A DNA stretch of 64,000 bases from Bacillota bacterium (GTDB taxonomy: Bacteria > Bacillota > Sulfobacillia > JAJYWN01 > JAJZPE01). The notes beneath the pieces were generated by a model, which searched no databases, was not told where the DNA came from, and worked only from the letters and a program-made list of their open reading frames with translations. A program made the position numbers and the translations under genes. The stretch is taken from the NCBI GenBank assembly GCA_021787335.1, contig JAJYMC010000016.1, positions 83,419 to 147,418 on the forward strand. Reading direction: 5' to 3'. Positions 27,764-38,204 of this stretch are shown here, piece after piece (position 1 is the stretch's first letter; each line of letters opens with the position of its first letter).

Positions 27764-28895
27764 CCCCTCGTTCGAGATGGCCTGGCGCTACTGGCGGCGC
27801 GCCCCCTGGCGGAACCTGATGATGGCCGTCGTCCTGGCCGCGGGCATGGTCGCCTATCTCGTCTATAACGGATACTCGACGGCGATGGTCCTCCGCTCGC
27901 GGGGCGAGACGCGGAGCCTCAGGCTCCCGGCCGCCGCCGCCATCGTCCTCGATCAGGCCGGCGGGGCGGCCCGCGTGCAGCGGGCGCTGCAGGGCGCGCG
28001 CGGGGTCGGGGCGGTGGTCCCGGCCCGCCTCGACGACCTCCTCACGAGCGCCGGCAGCCTGAGCCTCCTGCGTCTGGGACCCTCGGGGCAAGCTCTCCTT
28101 GACGGCCTCAGCCTCGACGGCGCCCGTCCGTCCGGGGCCAACCAGGTCCTTGCCCCAAGGCTCGTCGCCGAGCGGCTGGGCGGCGTGTCGGCGCTGACCG
28201 TCCGCGGGGGCGGCGCGGCCCTGGCCGTGTCCGGGACCTACGATCACTTCTGGGACCTCGGCGACCCGCTCATCGCCGTCGAGGCCCGCGACCCCGCGGG
28301 GGCCAATGTCCTCTTCGCGTTCGGGCCGGCCGGCGCCGGCGGGGAAGAGACCGCTCGGGCGGTGGGCGCCGCCCTTGACGCGGCGACGGACCTTCCCGGC
28401 TACCGTCTCTTCACGGCCGCCACCCCGGACGAGATGGTCGAGCGGCTCGGCGCGGACATCTACCGCCCGGGCGGCCAGGCCGTGGCGCTGCTCTTCGTGA
28501 CCATCGCCATTGGCTTCTGGACCCTGCTCCTGTCGGCCTTCCTCGAGCGGCGGCGCGAGGTGGCCGTGCTGAAGACAGTGGGCCTGTCGAGCGGCGAGAT
28601 AACGCGGGTCTTCCTCGGCGAGGCGATCCTGACCGGTGTGGCGGGAGCCATCCTCGGTCTGGCCGCCGGTCCGCTGGCGACACGGCTACTCTCCCGGGCG
28701 CTGGCCCTGCCTCTGGCGGTCAGGCCTGGGAGCCTCATCGCCGGCGTCGTCTACAGCCTCTTCGTGACCCTGGTCTCGGCCCTCTACCCGCTGGCCCTGG
28801 CCGGGCGCGGGACGGTGACCGAGCTGCTCCACGGACAACCAATCCGTTTGTTCTACCAGCGTGTCGGCGGGGCCGACGAATCGGCGGCCGACTGA
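27756..28895 (+). CDS. FtsX-type ABC permease, module A small subunit
   Basis: A 379-residue permease with the same 1+3 helix layout: first helix ~22-38 (MMAVVLAAGMVAYLVY), an extracytoplasmic domain to ~240, then three helices with the loop ERRREVAVLKTVGLSSGEITRV. GGAGGTG precedes the ATG at 27756, inside the end of the large permease gene. It is the likely heterodimer partner of 26288, and relates to the permease at 35396. Last gene of module A; 36 bp separate it from the MutL gene. Confidence 0.87.
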   Translation: MSSPSFEMAWRYWRRAPWRNLMMAVVLAAGMVAYLVYNGYSTAMVLRSRGETRSLRLPAAAAIVLDQAGGAARVQRALQGARGVGAVVPARLDDLLTSAGSLSLLRLGPSGQALLDGLSLDGARPSGANQVLAPRLVAERLGGVSALTVRGGGAALAVSGTYDHFWDLGDPLIAVEARDPAGANVLFAFGPAGAGGEETARAVGAALDAATDLPGYRLFTAATPDEMVERLGADIYRPGGQAVALLFVTIAIGFWTLLLSAFLERRREVAVLKTVGLSSGEITRVFLGEAILTGVAGAILGLAAGPLATRLLSRALALPLAVRPGSLIAGVVYSLFVTLVSALYPLALAGRGTVTELLHGQPIRLFYQRVGGADESAAD

Positions 28896-28931
28896 GCCTA
28901 CCTGATACCTGAGATGTTGGGAGGGACCAGC

Positions 28932-30725
28932 TTGGGCGAGCGTCATGAAGGCGAGGCGGTCCTGGCCATCGAACTGGGCCGGGCTGTCACCAGGGCAGGC
29001 CTCTTCGAGGCCGGCCCGGACGGGTGGAAGCTGACGGCCACGGGGTCGGCGCCGACGACGAGCCAGGCGCCGTGGCGTGATGCCGGGCTCGGCATCCAGT
29101 CGGCCCTGGCCGATCTGACGGTGGGCCTCGGGCGGCCGCTGACCGGTCGCGAGAGAGTCGTCGCCTGCACGCGCGCCTCGGGCGGGCTGCGGGCGGCCGT
29201 CGCCGGGGTCATCCGGACGATGACCGCCGAGAGCGCCTGGCGCGCCGCCCTCAACGCGGGGGCCGAGGTGGTCGACGTCTTCTCCCTCGACGACCGGCGC
29301 CTTCCCGTTCAGCAGGCGATGGACTTCCGCCGCTCGAGCATCGACCTCCTGCTCCTGGCCGGCGGGGTGGACGAGGACCTCTTCGCCTACGGACGCGGGC
29401 ATCAGGTCGTCACCGAGGCCGGCACGCTGGCCGGCGCCCTGCCCCCGTCGCGCCTGCGGCCGGGCGCGCCGTTGCCGGTGGTCTTCGCCGGCAGCGCTGA
29501 GGCCCGCGACCTGGTGGCCGAGGCCTTCAAGGGCCGTCCCGCGGCTTTCACGCTGACCGAGAACGTCCGCCCCGACCTGGACCGGGAGGTCCTCGAACCG
29601 GCCGGCCGGACCCTGGTCGACCTCTACCGCGGCGAACTGCTGGAGTCCTCGGTCTTCCGAGGCTTGGCCGCGTTGAACCCGGCGCCGCTGGTCCCCACGG
29701 GCCTCGCGGTCGGCCAGGCGGTGAAGTCCTTCGCGCTGGCCCACGGCCACGACTCGACGCCGGCCAACGTGCTCGCCGTCGACATCGGCGCCGCCGGGGT
29801 CGACGTCCACCTGGTCATGTCCGGGACCTATACCCGGTCTTCGACCCGCGGGACACGCCCGCAGAACGAGGCGACCCTGGCCGCCCGGGTCGCCCGCTGG
29901 TTGCCGTACGCCGTGGACCCGGCCAAAGTCCTCGACCACGTGGCCGGCCGGCGGGCCCATCCGGCCGCCGTCGCCGAGACCTGGCCCGAACTGCTCATGG
30001 ACCTGGCGGAGGGGCGGGAGGCGATGGCCGTCGCCCTGGAGGCCCATAAGCAGGTCGCCGTGACCCTTCGCGGGATGCCGCGCCGCCGGACCATCGGCGA
30101 GGCCCTCGGCCGGTATCTGTCGGTCGGCGGGCAGACCCTGGTGGACCTGAGCAAGATCGACCACGTCATCGGTACGGGCGGGCCTCTGGCCGCCTCCCCC
30201 CAAGCGGCCATGCTGGCCCTCATTGACGGGCTCCAGCCGGCTGGGATCACCCGGCTATCGCTGGACGCCGACGGCTCCTGGCCGTGGCGCGGCCTGTTGG
30301 GCCTGGCCGGGCTGGACGGCCAGGGCGTGACCCCGCTGGCCCTCGGGACCTGCGTTGCCCCGCCGGCGACGGCGGGCCGGTCGCGCGAAGGCCGGGTACT
30401 GGCCGAGGTGGAAGTGCGGCAGGGTGTGTGGTCATCCACGGTGGCCCTCGTGGCCGGGGAACTGCGGGCCGTCCGTCCGCCGAAGGCCGGAGCGGCGACG
30501 GTCATCATTCGCCCCAAGGGGATGGCCGACTACGGGGCCGGTCCGGCCCGCGCGGTGCAGGCCGAGGTGGAGGCGGGTCGTTTCGGGGTCATCCTTGACG
30601 GCCGCGGCCGGCCCATCGTCATGCCAACCAACGAAGCGCGGCGGCAGGCCCGGGCCAGGGAATGGATGAAAGGCATCGGCGACTGGCCCGCGGCGGCCGT
30701 CGCCGGCGGAGGTGAGGCCAGATGA
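28932..30725 (+). CDS. MutL/GlmL-family ASKHA ATPase, complete copy
   Basis: A 597-residue protein. ASKHA phosphate motifs are VLAIELGRAVTRAGLFE (~12-28) and VLAVDIGAAGVDVHLVMSG (~280). VACTRASGGLRAAVAGVI, LLAGGVDED, GTGGPLAAS and the end GRFGVILDGRGRPIVMP are typical of the MutL/GlmL family of glutamate-mutase accessory proteins. No mutase is nearby. I prefer TTG 28932 (GGGAGGG 6 bp upstream) over ATG 28914. The stop overlaps the partner gene by 4 bp (ATGA). It sits between two ABC export modules, and could be transcribed with module A. Confidence 0.85.
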   Translation: MGERHEGEAVLAIELGRAVTRAGLFEAGPDGWKLTATGSAPTTSQAPWRDAGLGIQSALADLTVGLGRPLTGRERVVACTRASGGLRAAVAGVIRTMTAESAWRAALNAGAEVVDVFSLDDRRLPVQQAMDFRRSSIDLLLLAGGVDEDLFAYGRGHQVVTEAGTLAGALPPSRLRPGAPLPVVFAGSAEARDLVAEAFKGRPAAFTLTENVRPDLDREVLEPAGRTLVDLYRGELLESSVFRGLAALNPAPLVPTGLAVGQAVKSFALAHGHDSTPANVLAVDIGAAGVDVHLVMSGTYTRSSTRGTRPQNEATLAARVARWLPYAVDPAKVLDHVAGRRAHPAAVAETWPELLMDLAEGREAMAVALEAHKQVAVTLRGMPRRRTIGEALGRYLSVGGQTLVDLSKIDHVIGTGGPLAASPQAAMLALIDGLQPAGITRLSLDADGSWPWRGLLGLAGLDGQGVTPLALGTCVAPPATAGRSREGRVLAEVEVRQGVWSSTVALVAGELRAVRPPKAGAATVIIRPKGMADYGAGPARAVQAEVEAGRFGVILDGRGRPIVMPTNEARRQARAREWMKGIGDWPAAAVAGGGEAR

Positions 30726-31915
30726 AGACGGTCCTTCTTCCCACGCCGGTCTACCGTGGGCGCATCGCCCGGTCGCGCCGCCTGGACCTGGGCGGCAAGC
30801 TCAGTGTCGCGGTGGGCCAGACGGTCACCCCGTCGACCGTCATCGGTCTCAACGGGGATGAGGAACTCCGGCATTTCGTCCGGGTCGAGGCCGAGAACGG
30901 CCGGCTCCTGGCCAAGGTCCTGAAGGCCCCCGGCGACAAGGTCAAGCGGGGCGAGACCATCGCCTATTTCACCTACTTCTTCGGGCTGGGCTACAAGGAA
31001 TACACCTCGCCCGTGGACGGCCGCCTCGAGGCCGTCTCCGAGGTCACCGGGACGGTCACCATCAAGCAGGACCCGACCCCGGTGGCCGCCCTCCTGCCCG
31101 GGACGATCGCCGAACGCCGCGAGGACGACGGCGTGACCATCGCCCTTACGGCGACGGTCATCGCCGGGGCCGCCGGCACCGGCCGGCCGACCTATGGCGA
31201 GCTTCTGGTCCTATCCCCCGACGCGGCGGCCCAACCCAAGAGCATCGGCGATGAGGTCAGGCGGCGGGTCGTGGTCATTCCAGGCCCGGCCGGCCGCGAG
31301 CTCATCGCCGTCCTGTTCCGGCGTCGAGCGGCCGGTCTGGTCTGCGGCGGCCTGAGCCGCGCCGCCGCTCTGGAACTGGAACAGCAGGTCGCCCGGTTGA
31401 CCCCCGAGGAGTTCGCGGCCCGCTACTATGACGCCGCCGCCCTCCGGGACGGAGACGGCGAGGCCGTCCCGACCGAGGTCGGCTTGACCATCGTGGCCGT
31501 CGCCGGGTACGGCGATGCGGCCATGCCGTCCGAAGTCCTCGACCTCCTCAGGGCCAACGACGGCCGGGTCGCCTATCTGGACGGACGGATGACCGAGGGC
31601 GGGGAGGACGTCCGCCCCGAGGTGGTCATCCCCCTGGACGGCGAAGGGGCGGAGGCCGCGGCTCCCCCTACGTCGGCGCCCGTCGCGTCCGCACCCCCAG
31701 CCGCCGGCGCCGAACTCGTCGGTCGCCCGGCCGTGGTCGTCGCCGGTCCGCGCAAAGGGCTACGGGGTCGGGTCGTGGCCACTCCGCCCGGCCGGCCGCT
31801 GACCCTGGAGACCGGCCTCGTGACCGAGGCCATCGAGATAGAGACCTCGGACGGGGCGCGTCACCTGGTGCCGCGGGCCAATGTGGAGGCTTACGGGGAC
31901 GGCCGTGGAGCCTAG
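30722..31915 (+). CDS. MutL-associated barrel-sandwich/KOW protein, copy 2
   Basis: A 397-residue cytoplasmic protein with the same layout as the one at 422: barrel-sandwich-like repeats (GGKLSVAVGQTVTPSTVIG, APGDKVKRGETIAYFTYFFG, SPVDGRLEAVSEVTGTV) and a KOW-like end (VVAGPRKGLRGRVV ... HLVPRANVEAYG). The linker before the end is Ala/Pro-rich (~315-335). It is translationally coupled to MutL. In both copies the FFGL(G/S)KKE-type turn is kept. The next gene starts inside its end (GTG 31905). Function unknown. Confidence 0.75.
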   Translation: MKTVLLPTPVYRGRIARSRRLDLGGKLSVAVGQTVTPSTVIGLNGDEELRHFVRVEAENGRLLAKVLKAPGDKVKRGETIAYFTYFFGLGYKEYTSPVDGRLEAVSEVTGTVTIKQDPTPVAALLPGTIAERREDDGVTIALTATVIAGAAGTGRPTYGELLVLSPDAAAQPKSIGDEVRRRVVVIPGPAGRELIAVLFRRRAAGLVCGGLSRAAALELEQQVARLTPEEFAARYYDAAALRDGDGEAVPTEVGLTIVAVAGYGDAAMPSEVLDLLRANDGRVAYLDGRMTEGGEDVRPEVVIPLDGEGAEAAAPPTSAPVASAPPAAGAELVGRPAVVVAGPRKGLRGRVVATPPGRPLTLETGLVTEAIEIETSDGARHLVPRANVEAYGDGRGA

Positions 31916-32522
31916 GCCGCCCGTATCCCCCGAGCTACGACAGGTCAGGCGGACCGTCCGGCAGCGCCGGTTGGTCCTCCTGGCCTTTCTTGCTCTGGGC
32001 GTCGTCTGGTTGATCGTCTCCTTCGACCGGGCCGAGGCCCGGAACACCCGGCCCGAGATCGTCCTGGCCGCCGACTCCCCGGTCTTCGCCAAGGTCCGGG
32101 ACTTCCTCACCGTCTTCGCCTCCGGTTCGAACGAGAAGTACAGCCGGTACCTGGACGCGGGTCTGATCGGGCAACAGACGGGGTACTACCGCCAACGGAT
32201 GGGCTACGTCAAGGTCCTCGGAACCTCTCCCTCCATCGGCGGGCTGGCCACGGTGAGCTCCCTGGAGACGCGCTTCGCCCCTGGGTTCACCCCGCCTATG
32301 AGCGGGTCCGTCCGTGAGGTCCCGGTGCTGGCCGCCTACACGATCACCGTGCAGGCTCCGCCGGCCAAACCCGGGACGGCCGCGTCCGGTCCCACGGCCA
32401 TCAGCGCTCACCGCTATGAGGACATCTTCACCGTCACCTACGTCAAGGAAGTCCGGGGCTGGCGGATCACGGACATCCGGCGGGTCCATGAGGAGGCCGT
32501 CGAGACGACCCCGGGCAAGTGA
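31905..32522 (+). CDS. Membrane-anchored extracytoplasmic protein of exporter module B
   Basis: A 205-residue protein with one membrane helix at ~22-41 (LVLLAFLALGVVWLIVSF) after a basic leader (RRTVRQRR), then an outside domain of ~160 residues ending in TVTYVKEVRGWRITDIRRVHEE, which reads like an NTF2-like/DUF4878-type beta fold. GTG 31905 lies within the end of the KOW gene. It is the counterpart of the protein at 24860. A 170-bp gap follows before the next gene of the module. Confidence 0.65.
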   Translation: MEPRPPVSPELRQVRRTVRQRRLVLLAFLALGVVWLIVSFDRAEARNTRPEIVLAADSPVFAKVRDFLTVFASGSNEKYSRYLDAGLIGQQTGYYRQRMGYVKVLGTSPSIGGLATVSSLETRFAPGFTPPMSGSVREVPVLAAYTITVQAPPAKPGTAASGPTAISAHRYEDIFTVTYVKEVRGWRITDIRRVHEEAVETTPGK

Positions 32523-32692
32523 AAGGGCGATGCGCCCAGGCGTCGCCGTCCGCTCGAAACTTTAGCCTCCACCCTCCGTAATACGGCTTACTAAGGGGGT
32601 GGCGTCCGACGAAGGACCCATCGGCCAACCGCGTTTTCACCCATTACGCCATCGTCTTCCTGGCCGCCCTGGCGGCCGGGGAAGCCCTTCGC

Positions 32693-33058
32693 GTGGCCTT
32701 CGAGCACCTGTTCCCCGGCACGGCGCCGTTTCTCCACTACCTGTTCTACCTCCTGGCCGCCAAGCTCGCCGGGGACGCGGCCCTCTACCTCGTCGAACGC
32801 GGTCGCAAAGAGTGGCTCTACCTCGAGGATTACCTCTTTAACGACGTCCTCCTGGTCTACCGATACGGCTTCTTCCTCATCATCGCCCAGGCCTACCTGG
32901 CAGGGCACTGGCTCCTGCTCTATTACCCGGCGCTCGGGACCCTGTGGCGCACCTCGGTCCTGGACGCCGCGTTCTATCTCTACACCCGCGTGGCCCAGGA
33001 CCTGGAGCTGGATAAGACCTACCGTCCGGGGCGCCACAGCATCCCGCAGGGGGGTTGA
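32693..33058 (+). CDS. Small multi-helix membrane protein of module B
   Basis: From GTG 32693 this gives 121 residues with hydrophobic stretches at ~15-30 and ~52-75, ending in the hydrophilic HSIPQGG. The frame stays open upstream to a TAA near 32579 and encodes a further hydrophobic segment (HYAIVFLAALAAGEAL) but has no ATG, GTG or TTG there. A GTG at 32599 with AAGGGG lies in another frame. The true N-terminus may therefore be longer, through a frameshift or unusual start. GGGGAAG precedes GTG 32693. Function unknown; it abuts the permease gene by 3 bp. Confidence 0.5.
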   Translation: MAFEHLFPGTAPFLHYLFYLLAAKLAGDAALYLVERGRKEWLYLEDYLFNDVLLVYRYGFFLIIAQAYLAGHWLLLYYPALGTLWRTSVLDAAFYLYTRVAQDLELDKTYRPGRHSIPQGG

Positions 33059-33061
33059 CCC

Positions 33062-34571
33062 GTGGTCGTCCTTCGCCTGGCCCTGAAGAATGTGCAGAAG
33101 AACGCCAACCGCAGCCTTTTGGCCATCCTCGGGATGGCCATCGCCGCGGCCATCATGACCGGGTCCATCTCCATGCGGACAGGTTACAACAACCTGGCCT
33201 TCATCGACTATCGGCGATTCATGCAGGCCGACGTGGTCATCTTCCCGAAGAAGCTGCACGTCGACTCGGACGCCGTCCGCCAGCGGGCCACCGAGGAATG
33301 GTCGACCGTCGACTACCAGCCGACCTTCGGCAGCGACATGCTGTCGCTCGAACCGCGGCTCGCCGAGGAAGGCTTTTTGGCGCCGCCCGGGGGCGAGCCT
33401 GACATCGACCTGGCGGCCTTGCGGAAGGCCCTCGCCGGCCAGCCCAACATCGCCGGCGTCCACCCGCTGTTCGTCGTCCCGGCCATGCTCTCCGTGCAGA
33501 CGGAGGGCGAGAAAACCCCGCGCTTCTACCGCGTTCCCGTGCGCGGCGAGGACGTCCTGGCCGCCGAGCGCTGGGGGGGTGGGCCGCCGATCGTCGACGG
33601 CCGGGAACTGTTGCCTTCTGATGATGGTACCGTCTATATGACCCCCAGCCAGGACGCGCTGGTCGACGCCAAGGCTGATGCCCATCCGTCGGTGCCCCTG
33701 GGGTCGGCCCTCAAGCTCTATTTCCCGGCGGTTCGCGGGGAGGAGAACGGCCGCCCGGTCTACGACTGGTCCGACCTCCGGGTCTTCAGCTTCACGGTCG
33801 TCGGCCACTATTCCATGCCCACCGGCCCGGCGCAGCTCTGGACCGAGGACGGCCGGCCGGTAGTCAGCGAGTATGACGGGCGGGCGATCACCGTCCCGAC
33901 CTTCTGGGACGCCCCGGACATCATCGTCCCCAGCAAGACCCTGGCTTCGGTCTATCGGCAACTCGGCGGTACCGAGCAGACCCGGGCCGACCAGGTGGGC
34001 ATCTCCCTCGACTCGATGTATCTCGCCAAGCAGACCGCGTCGGAGTTGCAGAAGGCCTTCCCCGATTACAGCGTCTACACGGTGCCGAACCTTATCCGGT
34101 TGGCCGGGGAGAATGTTCGCGCCATCCAGACCGCCGACGGCGGCATCCGGTACCAACGCGGCCTCAGCCGGCAGATGGTCTTGCCGGCCGACCTCTCGCG
34201 GACCTTCCTCGCCCTGTCCTTCGCCATCGCCGGCCTGCTCGTGGCGACGAACATGTTCATCCTCGTCGCCCAGCGGCGGCAGGAGATCGGCATCCTCAGG
34301 GCCATCGGGGCGTCCAGCCGTGAGGTCTTCGGCCTCATCCTGGCCGAGGTGGTCGGCCTCTCGGTCGTGGGTGCGCTGGCCGGTTTCCTGTTCATCCGGC
34401 TCGGGGTGACCGTCCTCCTCTTCTTCTCCAAGGTCAGCCTGGCCGAGGCCGGGCTGTCGACCCTGTCGGCCGCGATTCAGGTCGTCGGCCTGTCGGTCCT
34501 GGTGGCCATCCTCTTCGGGCTGCTGCCGGCCTGGGAAGCGGCTCGTTCGACGACTGCGGAGGTGTTGCGCC

Positions 34572-34579
<8 letters not shown>
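33062..34579 (+). CDS. FtsX-type ABC permease, module B large subunit
   Basis: A 505-residue permease: first helix ~20-36 (LAILGMAIAAAIMTG), a long outside domain, then three helices from ~383 (FLALSFAIAGLLVATNMF) with the FtsX loop QRRQEIGILRAIGASSREVFG. It is homologous over its length to the module A permease at 26288. GTG 33062 follows GGGGGG. Its stop overlaps the ATPase start by 8 bp. Gene order here is permease-ATPase-permease, unlike ATPase-permease-permease in module A. Confidence 0.88.
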
Positions 34580-35395
<816 letters not shown>

Positions 35396-35399
<4 letters not shown>

Positions 35400-36679
35400 G
35401 CCGTTCGGTGACCCCGTCGGCCGGTCTGCGCAAGGCCCCGGCGCCGGCCCCCGCGCCTTCCCTGTGGCGACGGCTGGCGGCCGCCGTGAGCCCGGAGAAC
35501 CTCCGGGCCAACCAGGCCCGGCTCTGGGTGGTCAGACCCCTGGCCTTCAGGTCGCTCAGGGCGCGACGGGCCGGCGGCGCCCTCATCGCCCTGGCGGTGG
35601 GGCTCTCCGTGACCGTCTTCGTCCTCTTCTCGGCCTACTTCGCCGCCACCCAGCAGGCGGTGGCCCGCCGGGTGAAGCCGTTCGACCTCCCGGGTGATCT
35701 CGTCGTTCGGGCGTCGGCCCCCCTCGAGGCCGGTTTCCTGTCCGCCCTCGGCCGTCAGGCCGACGTCCGGGCCGTGACGCCGGCTGCGTTCGCGAAGATG
35801 CTGACGTCGGCCGGCGAGGTCGAGGTCCTGGGGCTTGCCCCGGCCCTCCTCAAGGACGGCGAAGTGACCATGGCCGCCGGCCGGCCGCCGGCCGGCCCGG
35901 ATGAGATCATGGTCCCCGCGGCGAGCGCCGCACGGGCCGGGCTCAAGGTCGGCGATGAAGTCACCCTGTCGGTCCTCGAAAGCGGCCGCCTCGTCAGCAG
36001 CCGGGCCGTCCTCGTCGGCCTCGGGCAGAGCCGCTACGGCTATTTCGCCGAGCGGCCGGTGATGACCGCCGAGGCCCTGCAGGCGGCCTTCGGCCTCAGC
36101 GCCAACCTGGCCATCGCCTTCACCGACAACACCTTCAAGGTCCGGCGCTTCATCGAGAACTTCGACCCGGGACCGGCGGGCCTTCGGGTGGTCACCGCGG
36201 ACAGTCCGGAGACGGAGGCCAGGGGCCTCGTCGGGGGCGTCTTCTCCTCGGGCCGGCTGGCCATCCTCTTCGTCTATGTCTTCGCCACCCTCGGCGTCCT
36301 GAACATCATCCTCCTCTCCTTCCTGCAACGGAAACGGGCCCTGGGCGTGCTCAAGGCCCTCGGCCTCGACAACGATGACCTCCAGGCTTACCTGCTCCTC
36401 GAGGGCGCGCTGATGGGGGTGGTCGGGCTCGTCGCCGGGCTGGTCGCCTCCGGGATCCTCATCGCGGTCTTCAATCGCTACACGACCAGCAGCTTCGCCG
36501 CTTCGCCCTGGCCCATGGTCATTGCCGCCGGGCTCAGCCTGGTCGTCCTCTACGCCGCCTCGTGGCTGCCCATCACCCTGACCCAACGGGCGTCGGTCAA
36601 CGCCTTGCTCCAGAACCGCCGGGTCTACCTCGACGCCGACTCGGCCTGCGCTCAGTGCGGGCGCTGCGGCGGGTTCTAG
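35396..36679 (+). CDS. FtsX-type ABC permease, module B small subunit with C-terminal CxxCxxC
   Basis: A 427-residue permease: first helix ~60-80 (GGALIALAVGLSVTVFVLF), outside domain to ~285, then three helices (LAILFVYVFATLGVLNIILL ..., GVVGLVAGLVASGILIAVF, MVIAAGLSLVVLYAASW) with the loop QRKRALGVLKALGLDNDDLQ. The very end reads SACAQCGRCGGF, a CxxCxxC motif expected on the cytoplasmic side, absent from the module A counterpart at 27756. Residues 1-55 are a basic cytoplasmic leader. Last gene of module B, followed by a clear terminator. Confidence 0.86.
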
Positions 36680-36731
36680 GTCCGCCGCTCGGCTCGTCTT
36701 AGCTTTCCCCAGCTCCCGTGCCCTTGCCTCG

Positions 36732-36762
36732 CCCGGCCGAAGTTCGTCGGCCGGGATTTTTT
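36732..36762 (+). terminator. Intrinsic terminator of exporter module B
   Basis: Perfect 9-bp stem CCCGGCCGA/TCGGCCGGG with a 6-base loop, followed by ATTTTTT. Confidence 0.9.
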
Positions 36763-36844
36763 CGTCCTGAGGGGACGGCGGGGAGGAGACCGGTCGAGGT
36801 CTGGTAAGACATTCCATGGATGGACGTTGAAGGAGGTTTCGCTG

Positions 36845-38090
36845 ATGCGCTTGAACCGTATATCAGTCAGGACCCTCGCTTCGCTGTTCCTCGTCCTCAC
36901 GCTCGGGTTCCTATCCTTCGTTCCCAATGGTGGCAGTTCGGTGGCTGGCCAAGTCAGGGGGATCGACAGTGAAAGTCGACTTCGAGAAGTGGACGGCCGC
37001 GGCCGATTTCGTCGGCGCCTTCGACCATGTCAAGGTGGTCGCGGTCGGTGACGGCGCGCTGGCCCTCGACCCGACGGGCGGCCTGCCCCAGGGCAGCGAC
37101 ACGGCCGGCCTCTACAACGGCGGAGCTTACTACTACGGCTCATTCACGACCGGTTCGCGGACCACGCCGATGCCCTTCGACTGGGCCGTCCCGTCGTGGA
37201 ACGCCGAGACGCCGCCGGGCACCTGGATCCAGGCAGAGTTCCGAGTCCAGGTCGACGGCGCCTGGACGAAGTGGTACAACCTCGGCGTCTGGACCTTTGA
37301 CACGGGCACGGTCAGCCGGCACAGCGTCAATCTTCAGGGGGACAGGGACGGCTACGTGTCCACCGATACCCTGATGCTGAAAAAGCCGGCCGCGGCCTAC
37401 GAGTACCGGATGACCCTTTTCACGCTGGACCCGGCGGTCACCCCGACGGTCAAGCTGATGTCCGCCGTGGCCATGGACACCAGGGCCACCGATGCGGCCT
37501 TCCCGGCGGACACCCGCGTCTGGGGGACCGAACTGGCCGTCCCTGAGCGCTCGCAGATGGACTACCTGCCCGACGGGGCCGGTTGGTGCAGCCCGACCTC
37601 CACCTCGATGGTCATGGCTTACTGGGCCGCCGCCGGCGCCAACCCGACCTGGGATCAGACCGTTCCGACGGTCGCCGAGAAGTGCTACGACTACGTCTAT
37701 GATGGTACAGGGAACTGGCCGTTCAACACGGCGGCCGCCGCCGGCTACGGCCTGGAGGCCTTCGTCAGCCGGTTCCAGTCCATGAGCCAGGTCGAGCAGT
37801 GGGTGAAAGCCGGCGTGCCGGTGGTCATCGGCATCGCTTTCAACAAGGGAGCGCTGACCGGCGCCCCCATCACCTCGACGAACGGGCACCTCCTGGTCGT
37901 CCGGGGCTTCGACGGTAACGGGAACGTCATCGTCAACGACCCGGCCGCCGACCGGACCCAGGGGGAGGTGGTTCGAATCGTCTATGACCGACAGGAGCTG
38001 ACCGACGCCTGGCTCGGGGCCAGCGGCGTCGTCTACATCATCCACCCGGCCGGACATCCGGCTCCGGCTTCGCTGGGCGGTGGGTGGTGA
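36845..38090 (+). CDS. Secreted C39-like cysteine peptidase, frameshifted after signal peptide
   Basis: ATG 36845 (GGAGG 8 bp upstream) opens a signal peptide, RLNRISVRTLASLFLVLTLG ... SSVAG, in one frame. The mature protein continues in the next frame (a continuous reading from 36927 to 38090, 387 residues). The switch most likely falls in the GGGGG run at 36957-36961, where one extra base breaks the frame. The mature part has a ~180-residue N-terminal beta-rich region and a C39-like domain: catalytic cysteine in GAGWCSPTSTSMVMAYW and histidine in NGHLLVVRGFDGNGNVIVNDPAA. Sequencing error, phase variation and recent decay are all possible. Role probably extracellular peptide cleavage. Confidence 0.75.
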
Positions 38091-38153
38091 GGGGCCGGCC
38101 CGAAGGCGCCCGGCAAGGGTGAGCGCCTGAGGGGTCATTCTGGGGCATAGCGA

Positions 38154-38182
38154 AAGGGCGCATGCGGTGTGCATGCGCCCTT
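38154..38182. terminator. Bidirectional terminator
   Basis: Perfect 12-bp stem AAGGGCGCATGC/GCATGCGCCCTT with loop GGTGT lies between the convergent C39-like gene and the SASP-like gene; T-rich sequence is weak (TTCTCGTT). Confidence 0.75.
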
Positions 38183-38204
38183 CTCGTTGTTCGAGGCGAT
38201 GTCG

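Noticed and set aside
32599..32841. 80-residue protein from GTG 32599
   Set aside because: Arg/Pro-rich composition typical of an out-of-frame reading; the frame from 32693 encodes membrane helices. Kept only as evidence for a possible frameshift.
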